Source of the DNA: CAVVKW01 sp963761705
GTDB taxonomy: Bacteria; Verrucomicrobiota; Verrucomicrobiia; Chthoniobacterales; JAATET01
Assembly: GCA_963761705.1 (NCBI GenBank)
Contig: CAVXHK010000001.1
Coordinates: 1-64,000 of the forward strand
Reading direction: 5' to 3'
Length of the DNA: 64,000 nucleotides
Positions 1 to 8,600 of this stretch are shown here, in pieces. The notes under the pieces were generated by a model that saw only the letters and a list, made by a program, of their open reading frames with translations, was not told the origin of the DNA and searched no databases. Within the stretch, counting starts at the first letter, position 1. Each line of letters opens with the position of its first letter. The position numbers and the translations under genes are program-made.

Positions 1-38
1 CGGCATTTACGGAGTAAATCTACTCAAAATTCGGTCCA

Positions 39-1199
39 TTGACCGAACTCAAAATCGACTGTAACCGATTTTTGAGGTATGTCGGCAAAGCGCTTTCAGC
101 ATACTTCCAAACGCGCAAGGAGGCCCTCACGTTCATCAAGGGAAACGCCAGGAAATCTGAAAAGCCTACCGTTGGCGTCATTGACCTGAAACGCGAGACG
201 GGCGGCGCAGCATTCGTCCTCACAGCCTCGGAAATTTCCGAAGCGACCTCCGCGATCAAGAAGTGTCGAGAGCATGGCTTCTCGTTGAGCGAAATTGTCG
301 AGTTTGGATTGCACTACAAGAACCCGCCCGGCGGAGTGAAAACCTTTTCCGAAGTCGGCGACGCGCTCATCAAAAACAAGCGTCAAGCTGGCCGAAGCAA
401 ATCCCACATTGCGAATATGGAGTCGATCTTCCGGCTCTTCTCCGAGGATTTCAAAAAGAGACCGATCAATCTGATGACCCGCTTGATGATCGAGGAGTGG
501 CTCTCCGAGCAGGACGACATCTCTCACAACCGGAGAGTCGCCTACGCCCGCAACCTCCACATCGCGTTCAACTACGCCGTTCATCGGGAATGGATCGACA
601 AAAATCCCTGCCGCACCCTCGAGCGCAGTTCCAAAAGCCTGGGTGAGGTTGAATTTCTTCGGGTGCCGCAGTCGGCACTTCTCTTTCGCACCGCTCTCAC
701 GGAAATGCCGGATCTCGTTGCTCCACTCGCGATCAAAACGTTTGCCGGAATTCGGACCGGCGAGTTGGTCGAACTCACCTGGGATCGCGTAGGCAGTAAA
801 AAGATCGAGATCCGCGGCTCGAAATCGAAGTCACGGCGTTCACGCCCAGTCACGCTCCCGGACAATCTCATCCAGTGGCTGGATGGACGAAGGCAGACCA
901 AGGGACCTGTCGCAGGCACCGATTCGGCGTTCACGTGGTGCGATCGGATGTCGAAACTTGCTGCGTTGGCGGGCATTTCCCTGCCCTACAACTGCCTCCG
1001 CCACGGTTTTGGGACGTTTCATTATCACCTCCACAAAAACGAAAATCTCACTACTTCCGAAATGGGGAACTCCGCGAACGTGATCCGTGAATGGTATGTC
1101 GCTCCCATCGTCGAAGACGAGGAACTCGCTACTTTCTGGGAAATGACCCCGCAATGGCTGAAAGACAGACCCTCCGAATATTTCGAACTCGCCGCCTGA
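39..1199 (+). CDS. Tyrosine recombinase / phage-type integrase
   Basis: This 386-aa protein has the layout of a tyrosine recombinase. A SAM-like core-binding domain (about residues 105-205, with the segment NRRVAYARNLHIAFNYAV) is followed by a C-terminal catalytic domain. The first catalytic Arg is in AGIRTGELVEL, the HxxR-like box is CLRHGFGTF, and the probable nucleophile Tyr is in NVIREWYVAP. The roughly 100-residue N-terminus is not recognised. The only usable in-frame start is a TTG, because a stop lies just upstream; the start is therefore uncertain. It probably integrates or excises an island whose other end is outside the window. It lies outside the Tn7-like element and is unrelated to it. 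Neighbouring toxin-antitoxin and Fic genes fit an accessory island. Confidence 0.8.
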   Translation: MTELKIDCNRFLRYVGKALSAYFQTRKEALTFIKGNARKSEKPTVGVIDLKRETGGAAFVLTASEISEATSAIKKCREHGFSLSEIVEFGLHYKNPPGGVKTFSEVGDALIKNKRQAGRSKSHIANMESIFRLFSEDFKKRPINLMTRLMIEEWLSEQDDISHNRRVAYARNLHIAFNYAVHREWIDKNPCRTLERSSKSLGEVEFLRVPQSALLFRTALTEMPDLVAPLAIKTFAGIRTGELVELTWDRVGSKKIEIRGSKSKSRRSRPVTLPDNLIQWLDGRRQTKGPVAGTDSAFTWCDRMSKLAALAGISLPYNCLRHGFGTFHYHLHKNENLTTSEMGNSANVIREWYVAPIVEDEELATFWEMTPQWLKDRPSEYFELAA

Positions 1200-1280
1200 T
1201 CGCCTTCGACGCTCCCGCCTCCGAAATGGAGGGGTAAGCCGAGCTGCGAACGGAAATTCGCAACTCGACCCTCCCAGCCC

Positions 1281-1619
1281 TCAGCGGGATTTCGCCGGCC
1301 AATCCGCAGCCGAGAAGAATCCTTCCCGGTAGGCGGCGCAGATTCTGCCGGGAAATTTTCGCCCCGTGCCGACGTAGTCAGGGTTCATCCTTCGACGGCC
1401 GGAGCGATCCGCTTTGCCCAGTTTAAAAGCCCTGTTTTCTTTCTCTACCCATTCCGCCGGGTCGTATTCTCCGACGATTGGATTTCCGAGACAATTTCGA
1501 TCCAACGTCGAACCGTCATCGAATACCTGTCTTCCCAGTTGGTCTCGCCGAACGGGACGGGGACGAGGTTCAAGCGACGAACGACGAATGTAGACCTGTG
1601 CCAATGATTTCTTTTTCAT
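1281..1619 (-). CDS. Hypothetical protein, 112 aa, weak support
   Basis: This open frame could encode a basic, charged protein starting MKKKSLAQVYIRR. It has no recognised domain, signal peptide or membrane segment. The central stretch (FDDGSTLDRNCLGNPIVGEYDPAEWVEKEN) looks more protein-like than the Arg-rich ends. It lies on the strand opposite the integrase and is isolated. It may be a real orphan or a chance frame in GC-rich DNA. Confidence 0.3.
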   Translation of the reverse strand: MKKKSLAQVYIRRSSLEPRPRPVRRDQLGRQVFDDGSTLDRNCLGNPIVGEYDPAEWVEKENRAFKLGKADRSGRRRMNPDYVGTGRKFPGRICAAYREGFFSAADWPAKSR

Positions 1620-2058
1620 AGATACAAAAGATACTGAGCGCCGAGTTCCCAGTTACGCACCCATCCCATGAGAACAGCTTTTCGGAGAGGACTACCCAGC
1701 AGACGCATGGGAAATTTGATCGCTTCGTCCTCTGAAGCCCTTTTAACGCGGCTGGCGCACTGAACAGCCGCTGCGATCGACTTCGGACCAGAAGATCGTC
1801 CCTGGCCGGGATTCAGGAGGTCGCGGATTCGACTACCCCCGCGCAAAGCGCGCTTCCCAACCACGCCGAACCCCTTCTTCGTAGAGGCTCTGACTTCGCC
1901 GAAGCCAATCCCGCCGGCCCGAGACACATGACTTCCGGCCATCCCAGAAACGTCTGTGCTAGAACTGGTGTGCTAATTTCGCACAGTTCTCATTCCTTTC
2001 CTCGCCCCAAGTGCTTGTGATCGAGGAGTAGCAGTCTCGCGGTTAAATCCCACTTTTT
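1620..2058. other. Intergenic stretch with no convincing gene
   Basis: A minus-strand frame covers much of this stretch (1616-1942), but its product is low-complexity and Arg/Gly/Ser-rich, so it is not called. No RNA gene or repeat was recognised here. Confidence 0.4.
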
Positions 2059-2397
2059 TCACCCGGAATACGAGTGGATCGCCTCCTCGACATGATCGTG
2101 AAGCAAATCGATGAGGTCGGAATCCATGAACTCATACTCGTCGGGAATACCAAGATGCATTCCCCGACACTCTGCATCGGGATGGAGAGCAGCAATCCGG
2201 TCCAAATGTTTTCTCTCCATCGCGACGACGATGTCGGCCCAGGCAAGATCTGCCCCCGAGATGCGCCGGCGGCTACTCTCGGAGACACCCGCTGATCTCA
2301 CCTCGAGGCGCGGATCGTTCTGATAAATTTTCGCGGCGGTAGGGCTGCGCTTTTGATTGCGACCACAGACGAAGAAAATTTTAAGGCGCTCGCTCAT
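2059..2397 (-). CDS. Low-molecular-weight protein-tyrosine-phosphatase-like protein
   Basis: This 112-aa protein has an N-terminal phosphate-binding loop, VCGRNQKRSPTA, matching the CX5R signature (Cys11, Arg17) of the LMW phosphotyrosine phosphatase / arsenate reductase fold. A Rossmann-like pattern follows, with AWADIVVAMERKHLDRI and the family-like segment GIPDEYEFMDSDLIDLL near the C-terminus. At about 110 residues it is shorter than classical LMW-PTPs (about 150), as in the small predicted phosphatases often found in islands. The likely activity is phosphate monoester hydrolysis in the cytoplasm; the substrate is unknown. It is divergent from the toxin-antitoxin pair that follows, with no visible operon link. 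Confidence 0.75.
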   Translation of the reverse strand: MSERLKIFFVCGRNQKRSPTAAKIYQNDPRLEVRSAGVSESSRRRISGADLAWADIVVAMERKHLDRIAALHPDAECRGMHLGIPDEYEFMDSDLIDLLHDHVEEAIHSYSG

Positions 2398-2592
2398 TGC
2401 ATCGAGACTTCATCTGATATGCCTTGCCCACCGCAAGCCTCAGGAGATGCCCGGCGCCCCACCCCGAAATCGTGTCGAACTGAATTGCCCCGCAGAGATG
2501 GATTCTTGAGACGGACAGGCACATCTCACTTGAGCACGGTAACGTGTAGGAAACCTCAGGCTGAAAAATAGATATGTTCATCTTGCGATATT

Positions 2593-2610
2593 CGCTATTC
2601 GCGAATAGCG
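2593..2610. promoter_or_regulatory. 18-bp perfect palindrome upstream of the antitoxin gene
   Basis: CGCTATTCGCGAATAGCG is a perfect 18-bp palindrome ending 8 bp before the ATG at 2619. This is the expected place for an operator bound by the winged-helix protein encoded next, as in autoregulated toxin-antitoxin operons. It also argues for the start at 2619 over the ATG at 2574, which would place the palindrome inside the coding sequence. Confidence 0.6.
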
Positions 2611-2618
2611 TATCACCA

Positions 2619-3128
2619 ATGATTGCCAAGTCGCTGGACATCTACGCACTGGCCAAATTGCTCTTGGAGGACAGATGTCGTCCCTATGCCACGGTGGCAT
2701 CGGAACTCGATATGAGCGTTTCGGAATTTCATGCCGCAGTTCAACGACTAGGCATCGCTGGGTTGGTCGATCCAAAATCCCGCACCGTCCGCAGAAGACA
2801 GGCGCGCGACTTCCTGTTCTCCGGACTCCGATACGTTTTCCCGGCACCACGGGGCGTTCTCATACGCGGGATACCCACGTCTTTTGCGGCCCCGCCACTC
2901 GTCAATCTAGTTTCCGCTGGCAGTGAAATTCTTCCAGTCTGGCCCTACTCCGCCGGAGATCAGCAAGGCTACACGATCGAACCTCTCCATCCCTCCGCTC
3001 CCAAAGCAGCTCTCCGCGACGCACGTCTCTATGAACTCTTGGCCCTTCTCGACACCCTGCGCGAAGGCCGGCCACGAGAATCCAAACTGGCTCAGGAGGA
3101 ACTCGCCAAACGTCTCCAACTCTCATGA
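2619..3128 (+). CDS. Winged-helix antitoxin-like regulator (AbiEi-type partner)
   Basis: This 169-aa protein begins with a winged-helix-like DNA-binding region (IAKSLDIYALAKLLLEDR...YATVASELDMSVSEFHAAVQRLGIAGLVD). A less conserved C-terminal part ends in a helical segment rich in Arg and Lys. The stop overlaps the next start as ATGA, so it is translationally coupled to the nucleotidyltransferase-like gene. Gene order (wHTH first, AbiEii-like second) and the palindrome upstream suggest an antitoxin that represses its own operon. Function is inferred from context and fold pattern; no close family is recognised. Confidence 0.55.
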   Translation: MIAKSLDIYALAKLLLEDRCRPYATVASELDMSVSEFHAAVQRLGIAGLVDPKSRTVRRRQARDFLFSGLRYVFPAPRGVLIRGIPTSFAAPPLVNLVSAGSEILPVWPYSAGDQQGYTIEPLHPSAPKAALRDARLYELLALLDTLREGRPRESKLAQEELAKRLQLS

Positions 3129-3802
3129 CGCCCCTTCAATCGATGCGCATTGTCGCCCGTCATTTCAACGAACTGGAATTGCCCTACGCATTTTTGGGAG
3201 CCGCTGTCTTACCGCTTCTCGTGGACAACGCGGACGTTCTCGAAATCCGGCCGACCATCGATGTGGATCTGACTGTGGAGATCGCCACGCTCAGCGACCA
3301 TTACCGTCTCGAAGATCGTCTTCGCAAACGCGGTTTTCAGAATGACACCAGAGAAGGCGCGCCCATCTGCCGCTGGATCGTCGAAGAGGCGACTGTGGAT
3401 GTCATGCCCACCGAAGCCAGCGTTCTGGGACTTTCCAGCAGGTGGTTTAAAGAAGCCGTGAGCCAAGCGGTGACTCTTGACTTGAGCGAAGGAGTATTCG
3501 CCCCCGTTATCACTCAACCGTATTTTCTCGCCACAAAATTGACGGCCTACGGCGATCGCGGAGCGAAGGATCCGATTTTAAGCAAGGATCTTGAAGATAT
3601 CGTGACCCTCTTCAATGGGTGCCGCATTGGTTCCCTGCTGTCCGGTTGCTCCGAAGAGGTCGGAAATTTTATCATCAGCGAACTACAATCCCGTTTGCGT
3701 GATGCAGAATTTGTAGACGCGGCAATGGGAAACTTCCGCTCTGATCCGGTATCCCAAGAGCGAGCCGCCCTCGTCTTTGACCGGATGCGCAGCCTGAAAT
3801 AG
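3125..3802 (+). CDS. AbiEii/AbiGii-like nucleotidyltransferase toxin
   Basis: This 225-aa protein matches the AbiEii-type nucleotidyltransferase pattern. It has a hydrophobic FLGAAVLPLL strand, then RPTIDVDLTVE with the two metal-binding Asp (D46, D48) in DxD form, and a later KDLEDIVTLFNG segment typical of the family. Such proteins transfer nucleotides to tRNA or protein targets and act as toxins in type IV toxin-antitoxin or abortive-infection pairs. The start overlaps the previous stop (ATGA), so the two proteins are co-produced. The GG(S/A)x11-DxD motif is degenerate in its glycines, and the exact reaction cannot be read from sequence. Confidence 0.7.
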   Translation: MTPLQSMRIVARHFNELELPYAFLGAAVLPLLVDNADVLEIRPTIDVDLTVEIATLSDHYRLEDRLRKRGFQNDTREGAPICRWIVEEATVDVMPTEASVLGLSSRWFKEAVSQAVTLDLSEGVFAPVITQPYFLATKLTAYGDRGAKDPILSKDLEDIVTLFNGCRIGSLLSGCSEEVGNFIISELQSRLRDAEFVDAAMGNFRSDPVSQERAALVFDRMRSLK

Positions 3803-3814
3803 CCAAATTCGAGG

Positions 3815-3844
3815 GAGGCAACAAAAGACCGAAAACGTTGCCTC
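3815..3844 (+). terminator. Stem-loop after the toxin gene
   Basis: GAGGCAAC and GTTGCCTC form an 8-bp stem around a 14-nt A-rich loop, 13 bp past the toxin stop. A second short stem (GCGGGA...TCCCGC) follows. No U-run is present, so if it terminates it does so imperfectly; it may also shield the mRNA 3' end. Confidence 0.4.
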
Positions 3845-3987
3845 ACCTCTGCGGGAGAGATCCCGCCTCCTACGTTTTCCGGGTCCTCGATGCGGTGATT
3901 GGAAAGCGTAATCGCCGCATTTCTGCGAATATTGTCCTTGGGAATGCGGCGAATTTCGGGCACATTCTCCGCGCAACTGCGGCGTTT

Positions 3988-5091
3988 ATGTATATCCATC
4001 AACTCAAGGATTGGCCCCGGTTGTCTTGGGATGACTCGGCCCTACTCCCGCTCTTGGCCGATATCCGGCACAAGCAGGGACGGTTGCTGGGACGGATGGA
4101 AGGTCTGGATTTTCGATTCCGTTCGGAAGCCAAACTATCCACACTGACCGAGGACGTCATCAAATCGAGCGCCATCGAAGGCGAACGTTTGGATGCCGAC
4201 CAGGTGCGCTCCTTGATCGCCCGCCGACTCGGATTGGAGTATGCGGGAACCGCCGTTCCGAGCCGCGACGTGGAAGGCATCGTCGAGATGATGTTGGATG
4301 CCACGCAGCGGTTTGGAGAACCGCTGACAAAGGAACGCTTGTTCGGCTGGCACGCAGCCCTTTTCCCAACCGGCTACAGCGGTCTTTACAAGATCACGGT
4401 CGCGGATTGGCGCAGGCCGGATGGGGATCCAATGCAGGTCGTGTCCGGCCCGATCGGCCGCGAGAAAGTGCATTTTGAAGCTCCGGCAGCCAGGAAGCTG
4501 GAGAAAGAAATGGCGACCTTTCTGAAGTGGTTTGAAACGGCATCGGTGGATCCTGTTCTTAAATCGGGAATCGCCCATCTTTGGTTCGTCACGATCCATC
4601 CTTTTGCCGATGGGAACGGACGCATTGGCCGGGCGATTGCGGACCTGGCCCTAGCCCGTTCCGACGGCACGGCGGAGCGGTATTACAGCATGTCGGCCCA
4701 AATCGAGGCCGAGCGGAAGGAATATTACAACCAACTCGAAGCCGTCCAAAGGACCGGTCTTGAGATCACCCCGTGGCTGACTTGGTTTCTGGAGTGCTTG
4801 CGACGCGCCATCGGGCGGGCGGAGGATGGACTTCAATCCGCCCTGAAGAAGACCCACCTTTGGGAGCGCATCGATCCCAAACTCGTCAACGAGCGTCAGA
4901 GGAAAGTCATCAATCGGCTCTTCGAAGACTTCGAGGGAAAGCTCACGTCCTCCAAATACGCGAAGCTCGCCAAATGCTCACCGGATACCGCGCTTCGGGA
5001 TATCAAGGAATTGCTTGAGCGAGGTGTCCTGCACCAGGACGCTGGCGGGGGCCGCAGCACAAGCTATTCCCTCGAAACTCTGGAACCCTAA
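3988..5091 (+). CDS. Fic family protein (N-terminal DUF4172, class II autoinhibited)
   Basis: This 367-aa protein has an N-terminal DUF4172-like region (residues 1-80, MYIHQLKDWP...), a Fic core with the catalytic loop HPFADGNGR at 204-212, and a C-terminal winged-helix-like segment (about 300-355). The inhibitory helix motif SSAIEGE (60-66) precedes the core, as in class II Fic enzymes, where its Glu blocks ATP binding. Intact Fic enzymes transfer AMP or another nucleotide part to protein hydroxyls. I chose the ATG at 3988 because the open frame upstream is not Fic-like and this start matches the family N-terminus. It stands alone after the toxin-antitoxin pair. The target protein is unknown. 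Confidence 0.85.
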   Translation: MYIHQLKDWPRLSWDDSALLPLLADIRHKQGRLLGRMEGLDFRFRSEAKLSTLTEDVIKSSAIEGERLDADQVRSLIARRLGLEYAGTAVPSRDVEGIVEMMLDATQRFGEPLTKERLFGWHAALFPTGYSGLYKITVADWRRPDGDPMQVVSGPIGREKVHFEAPAARKLEKEMATFLKWFETASVDPVLKSGIAHLWFVTIHPFADGNGRIGRAIADLALARSDGTAERYYSMSAQIEAERKEYYNQLEAVQRTGLEITPWLTWFLECLRRAIGRAEDGLQSALKKTHLWERIDPKLVNERQRKVINRLFEDFEGKLTSSKYAKLAKCSPDTALRDIKELLERGVLHQDAGGGRSTSYSLETLEP

Positions 5092-5306
5092 CAATCGTAG
5101 CCAGCCACTGCCACGATCAACGAATTATACGTGGTCGAAGCAGCCAATCCCCTCTCGATAGAAGAAGGCTCTTCTTCAATGTGCTCGCAACATACACCAA
5201 ATGCTTGGCAACTTTTGCGCCACCAAAAATTGCCCGGTTGCCGCTCGCTTTCGCGGTGCATCCATTGCCCGGAAGGCACCGTAATTCATTCCCACCGCCC
5301 GTTGAG

Positions 5307-6181
5307 ATGTCCGAGTTATCCTTAGCCAGTCCCCTCCCGATCAAGCCCCTCGATCTATCCAGACCCGCGCAGATTCTACCCCGGCCGGTCACCCCGCACG
5401 CCATCCTCGTTCAGACGCTCGTCGGCTTGGTGCGCGACGCCGAGGCAATCCCCGGGCTGCCCGAAGCCTTCCGGCGAAAACTCGCCGAGGGTGCCGAACT
5501 CGCCGCCGGACTCGAGCCTACCTCACCGCCCGCACCACCCCGGAGTCGCCCGCGCTCGCCGAATTGAGCCGCCGGACTCAGACCGCCGATTGGAACCAGC
5601 TCTTCACCGATGGCCTGACCAACGGGCAACTCGAACAGGAGATGCTTTCGGGACACCTCGAGGGACAGTTTTTGCAATTTCTCGTGCGGGCATCTGGAGC
5701 GGAGCACGCCCTCGAGATCGGACTTTTTACCGGCTACTCGGCCCTCGCGATCGCCGAAGCGCTCCCGCCGTCCGGCAAACTGGTCGCCTGCGAGATCGAC
5801 CCGCACGTTGCAAAATTTGCCGCGGACTGCTTCACCGCTTCGCCGCACGGTGAAAAAATCCGGGTCGAAGTGGGTCCGGCGGGTGAAACGATGGCGGAGT
5901 TGATTCGCGCCAACGAAACGTTCGATTTTGTCTTCATCGATGCAAACAAGGACGGCTACCTGGCTTACCTCGACACGCTCGTGACCGGGGACTTGCTCTC
6001 ACCGAACGCGTTGATCTGCGTGGACAACACGCTCATGCAGGGCCAGCCCTACCTGAAAAGTGCGACGACGCCAAACGGCGAGGCGATTGCCCGCTTCAAC
6101 CGCGCCGTCGCGGAGGACTCTCGTTTCCGACAAGTGCTCTTGCCGATCCGCGACGGGATCACGCTCATCCAGGCCGTTTAG
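5307..6181 (+). pseudogene. mysB: mysB-type O-methyltransferase with a single-base frameshift
   Basis: This gene should encode a class I SAM-dependent O-methyltransferase that converts desmethyl-4-deoxygadusol to 4-deoxygadusol in mycosporine-like amino acid synthesis. The N-terminal part reads from the ATG at 5307 to about 5518 (PVTPHAILVQTLVGLV...GAELAAGLEP). The rest continues in another frame (YLTARTTPESPALAEL...), up to the stop at 6181. One base is missing near 5515-5520, in a CC that would be CCC. With it restored, the protein is about 291 aa. The second frame keeps MLSGHLEGQ, ALEIGLFTGYSALAIAEA (SAM loop), FVFIDANKDGYLAYLD and CVDNTLMQGQPYL, all as in cyanobacterial MysB from memory. 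It is either a recent mutation or a sequencing error. Confidence 0.8.
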
Positions 6182-6191
6182 GCCCGCGGTC

Positions 6192-7487
6192 GTGATCAAG
6201 AACGTCGTCACCTTCGCGCTTCTGCTGGTGATGTTGCCGCTCAACGCCGCCCTCGTTTTCCCGGCGCTGCTCGTCTCCCTGATTTTTCGGGGGTCCCGGA
6301 GGCGCGGTGGAAAGACCGTCCTCGTCAGCGGGGGAAAAATGACGAAGGCGCTCCAGCTCGCCCGGTCGTTTTCCCGCGCCGGGCATCGCGTAATCCTCGT
6401 CGAAACGCACAAATATTGGCTCGTCGGCCACCGCTTCTCAAATGCGGTGGACCGATTTTTCACCGTCCCCAATCCCGGCGATCCGGACTACGCGAACGCC
6501 CTGCTCGAAATCGTGCAACGCGAGAGAGTCGATGTCTACGTCCCGGTCTGCAGCCCGGTCGCCAGCCACTTCGATTCGTTGGCGATGACGACGTTGTCGC
6601 CCGTTTGCGAGGTCCTGCACGCGCCGCCGGACAAGATCGAGTTACTCGACGACAAATTTCAGTTCGCGAAAACCGCTGAGTCTTTTGGACTGGCGGCACC
6701 GAAATCGTTTCGGATCACCGATCCTCAACAGGTGATCGACTTCGATTTCTCGGCGGAGACTCGGCCCTACATTCTCAAAAGCATCCCCTACGATTCGGTG
6801 CGGCGGCTGGACCTCACCAAACTCCCCTGCGCGTCCCCAGCCGAGACCGCGGCCTTCGTCCGCTCACTCCCGATCGCCGCAGCAACGCCCTGGGTGATGC
6901 AAGAGTTCATCCGGGGAAAGGAATTCTGCACCCATGGCACGATGCGGGACGGCAAGCTGCGCGTCCATTGCTGCTGCGAGTCGTCGGCGTTTCAGATCAA
7001 TTACGAAAACGTCGACGAACCCGAAATCGAAGCGTGGGTCCGGCGCTTCACTGAAGGGATCAGCCTCACGGGCCAAGCGTCACTCGATTTCATCAAAGCC
7101 GACGACGACGGGCGGATCTATGCCATCGAGTGCAACCCGCGCACTCACTCGGCGATCACGATGTATTACAACCATCCCGGACTCGCCGACGCGTACCTGG
7201 AATCGGACCGGATGGTTGCCCCGGCCCAGCCACTCCCCGGCAGCCGCCCGACCTACTGGATCTATCACGAAGCGTGGCGGCTCCTGACAGCGGGGAATCA
7301 AGCGAGCCGACTCCGAACGATCTTGCGAGGCAGGGACGCGATCTTCGATTGGCGGGATCCCTTGCCGTTTCTCATGGTTCACCACTGGCAGATTCCGCTG
7401 CTCCTGTTGCGAGACCTTCGCGAGCGGCGGGGCTGGGTGAAAATCGATTTCAACATCGGTAAACTCGTTCAAATCGGGGGCGACTGA
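6192..7487 (+). CDS. mysC: ATP-grasp ligase MysC (4-deoxygadusol-glycine ligase)
   Basis: MysC ligates glycine to 4-deoxygadusol to give mycosporine-glycine. The 431-aa protein has an N-terminal membrane helix (residues 4-32) followed by LVSGGKMTKALQLARSF and GHRVILVETHKYWLVGHRFS. These segments, and VDVYVPVCSPVASHFDSLA, are hallmarks of cyanobacterial MysC, membrane helix included. ATP-grasp features follow: YILKSIPYDSVRR, WVMQEFIRGKEFCTHG, and the metal-binding IYAIECNPRTHSAI. The GTG at 6192 gives a start just after mysB; in-frame codons further upstream would overlap mysB. It lies 10 bp from mysB and 3 bp from mysD, consistent with one operon. Confidence 0.9.
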   Translation: MIKNVVTFALLLVMLPLNAALVFPALLVSLIFRGSRRRGGKTVLVSGGKMTKALQLARSFSRAGHRVILVETHKYWLVGHRFSNAVDRFFTVPNPGDPDYANALLEIVQRERVDVYVPVCSPVASHFDSLAMTTLSPVCEVLHAPPDKIELLDDKFQFAKTAESFGLAAPKSFRITDPQQVIDFDFSAETRPYILKSIPYDSVRRLDLTKLPCASPAETAAFVRSLPIAAATPWVMQEFIRGKEFCTHGTMRDGKLRVHCCCESSAFQINYENVDEPEIEAWVRRFTEGISLTGQASLDFIKADDDGRIYAIECNPRTHSAITMYYNHPGLADAYLESDRMVAPAQPLPGSRPTYWIYHEAWRLLTAGNQASRLRTILRGRDAIFDWRDPLPFLMVHHWQIPLLLLRDLRERRGWVKIDFNIGKLVQIGGD

Positions 7488-7490
7488 GTC

Positions 7491-8573
7491 ATGCGACCGA
7501 CCCGGATCCTCCATCTTGTCGGCTCACCAACCGACGATTTCAACCTTCGCCTCTCCAGGCTCTACGCCGCAGGTTGCATCGACGCCACGGGCGATCCAGC
7601 GCGTTACCAATTCGAAATCGCCTACGTCACCCCCGACAGGAAGTGGCGCTTCCCTGGATCCCTCGCCGACCCGGACGTGGCCGCCGCGCCGACGATGGAG
7701 ATGGGCGATGCCATCGCGCACGTGACCGATCTGGACATCGACGTGGCGCTCCCGCAGATGTTTTGCCACGAGGGAATGACGACCTATCGGGGGATTTTTG
7801 AGGCCCTCGGGATCCCCTACCTTGGCAACCGCCCACTCCAGATGGCGATCGCTGCGGACAAAGCAAAAACCCGAGCCATCGTCGCTGCCGCGGGTATTCA
7901 GACGCCTCGAGGTGAGTTGCTTGGCCGGGGCGAGAGACCGAGTCTCGCCGCACCGGCCGTCGTGAAACCGAACACGTCCGACAACTCGGCGGGAGTGTCG
8001 CTGGTCTCGCACGCCGACGAATTTTCCGCCGCCATCGACGAAGCTTTTCGACACGCGGACCAGATTCTCGTCGAGCAATTCATTCCGCCGGGACGCGAGG
8101 TTCGTTGTGGGGTCGTCGAGCGGGAGGGCGAGCTCGTTTGCCTGCCACTCGAGGAATATTTTCTCGATCCCGCCGACCGCCCGATCCGCCGATACGAGCA
8201 CAAACTGAGCGGAAACGAGAAGCTCAGCCTCACGTCGAAGGACGCTTCGCAATCTTGGATCGTCGACGCGGACGATCCGATCGTCGCCGGGGTCCACCGG
8301 GCCGCGAGACTCGCGCACCGCACCCTCGGCTGCCGCCACTACAGCCTTTTCGATTTTCGGATCGACGCGACCGGGAGCGCCTACTTCATCGAAGCGGGAC
8401 TCTACTGCTCGTTCTCACCACAGAGCGTGATCGCGACGATGATGACGGCGCACGGCACTCCGTTGAGCAAATTTTTCGCAGAAGCGATTGATCGAGTCCG
8501 CGCTGAGAAAAACGCCGTCAATCGCGACGAGATGGCAACTTTCGAGAAGCCGCCTCGCCCCCCCCGGTCGTAA
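7491..8573 (+). CDS. mysD: D-Ala-D-Ala-ligase-like MysD (mycosporine imine synthase)
   Basis: MysD joins a second amino acid (often Ser, Thr or another) to mycosporine-glycine, giving disubstituted mycosporine-like amino acids such as shinorine or porphyra-334. The 360-aa protein opens with RILHLVGSPTDDFNLRLSRLYAAGC and FEIAYVTPDRKWRFPGSL, the N-terminal signature of cyanobacterial MysD. The ATP-grasp fold shows PAVVKPNTSDNSAGVSLV, QILVEQFIPPGREVRCGV and YFIEAGLYCSFSPQSVIATM. The C-terminus is Pro/Arg-rich. It starts 3 bp after mysC. The amino acid used cannot be read from sequence. Confidence 0.9.
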   Translation: MRPTRILHLVGSPTDDFNLRLSRLYAAGCIDATGDPARYQFEIAYVTPDRKWRFPGSLADPDVAAAPTMEMGDAIAHVTDLDIDVALPQMFCHEGMTTYRGIFEALGIPYLGNRPLQMAIAADKAKTRAIVAAAGIQTPRGELLGRGERPSLAAPAVVKPNTSDNSAGVSLVSHADEFSAAIDEAFRHADQILVEQFIPPGREVRCGVVEREGELVCLPLEEYFLDPADRPIRRYEHKLSGNEKLSLTSKDASQSWIVDADDPIVAGVHRAARLAHRTLGCRHYSLFDFRIDATGSAYFIEAGLYCSFSPQSVIATMMTAHGTPLSKFFAEAIDRVRAEKNAVNRDEMATFEKPPRPPRS

Positions 8574-8600
8574 AAAAGCCGAAAGCTACCTCATCCGCCC

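Noticed and set aside
39..1199. Tyrosine recombinase as the enzyme that moved the 45.8-kb island
   Set aside because: The island has DDE-transposon ends and a target duplication, lies 12 kb away, and carries its own TnsB/TnsC genes.
1616..1942. Minus-strand gene of 108 aa
   Set aside because: The product is low-complexity, Arg/Gly/Ser-rich, and lacks a domain or ribosome-binding site; probably a chance frame in GC-rich DNA.
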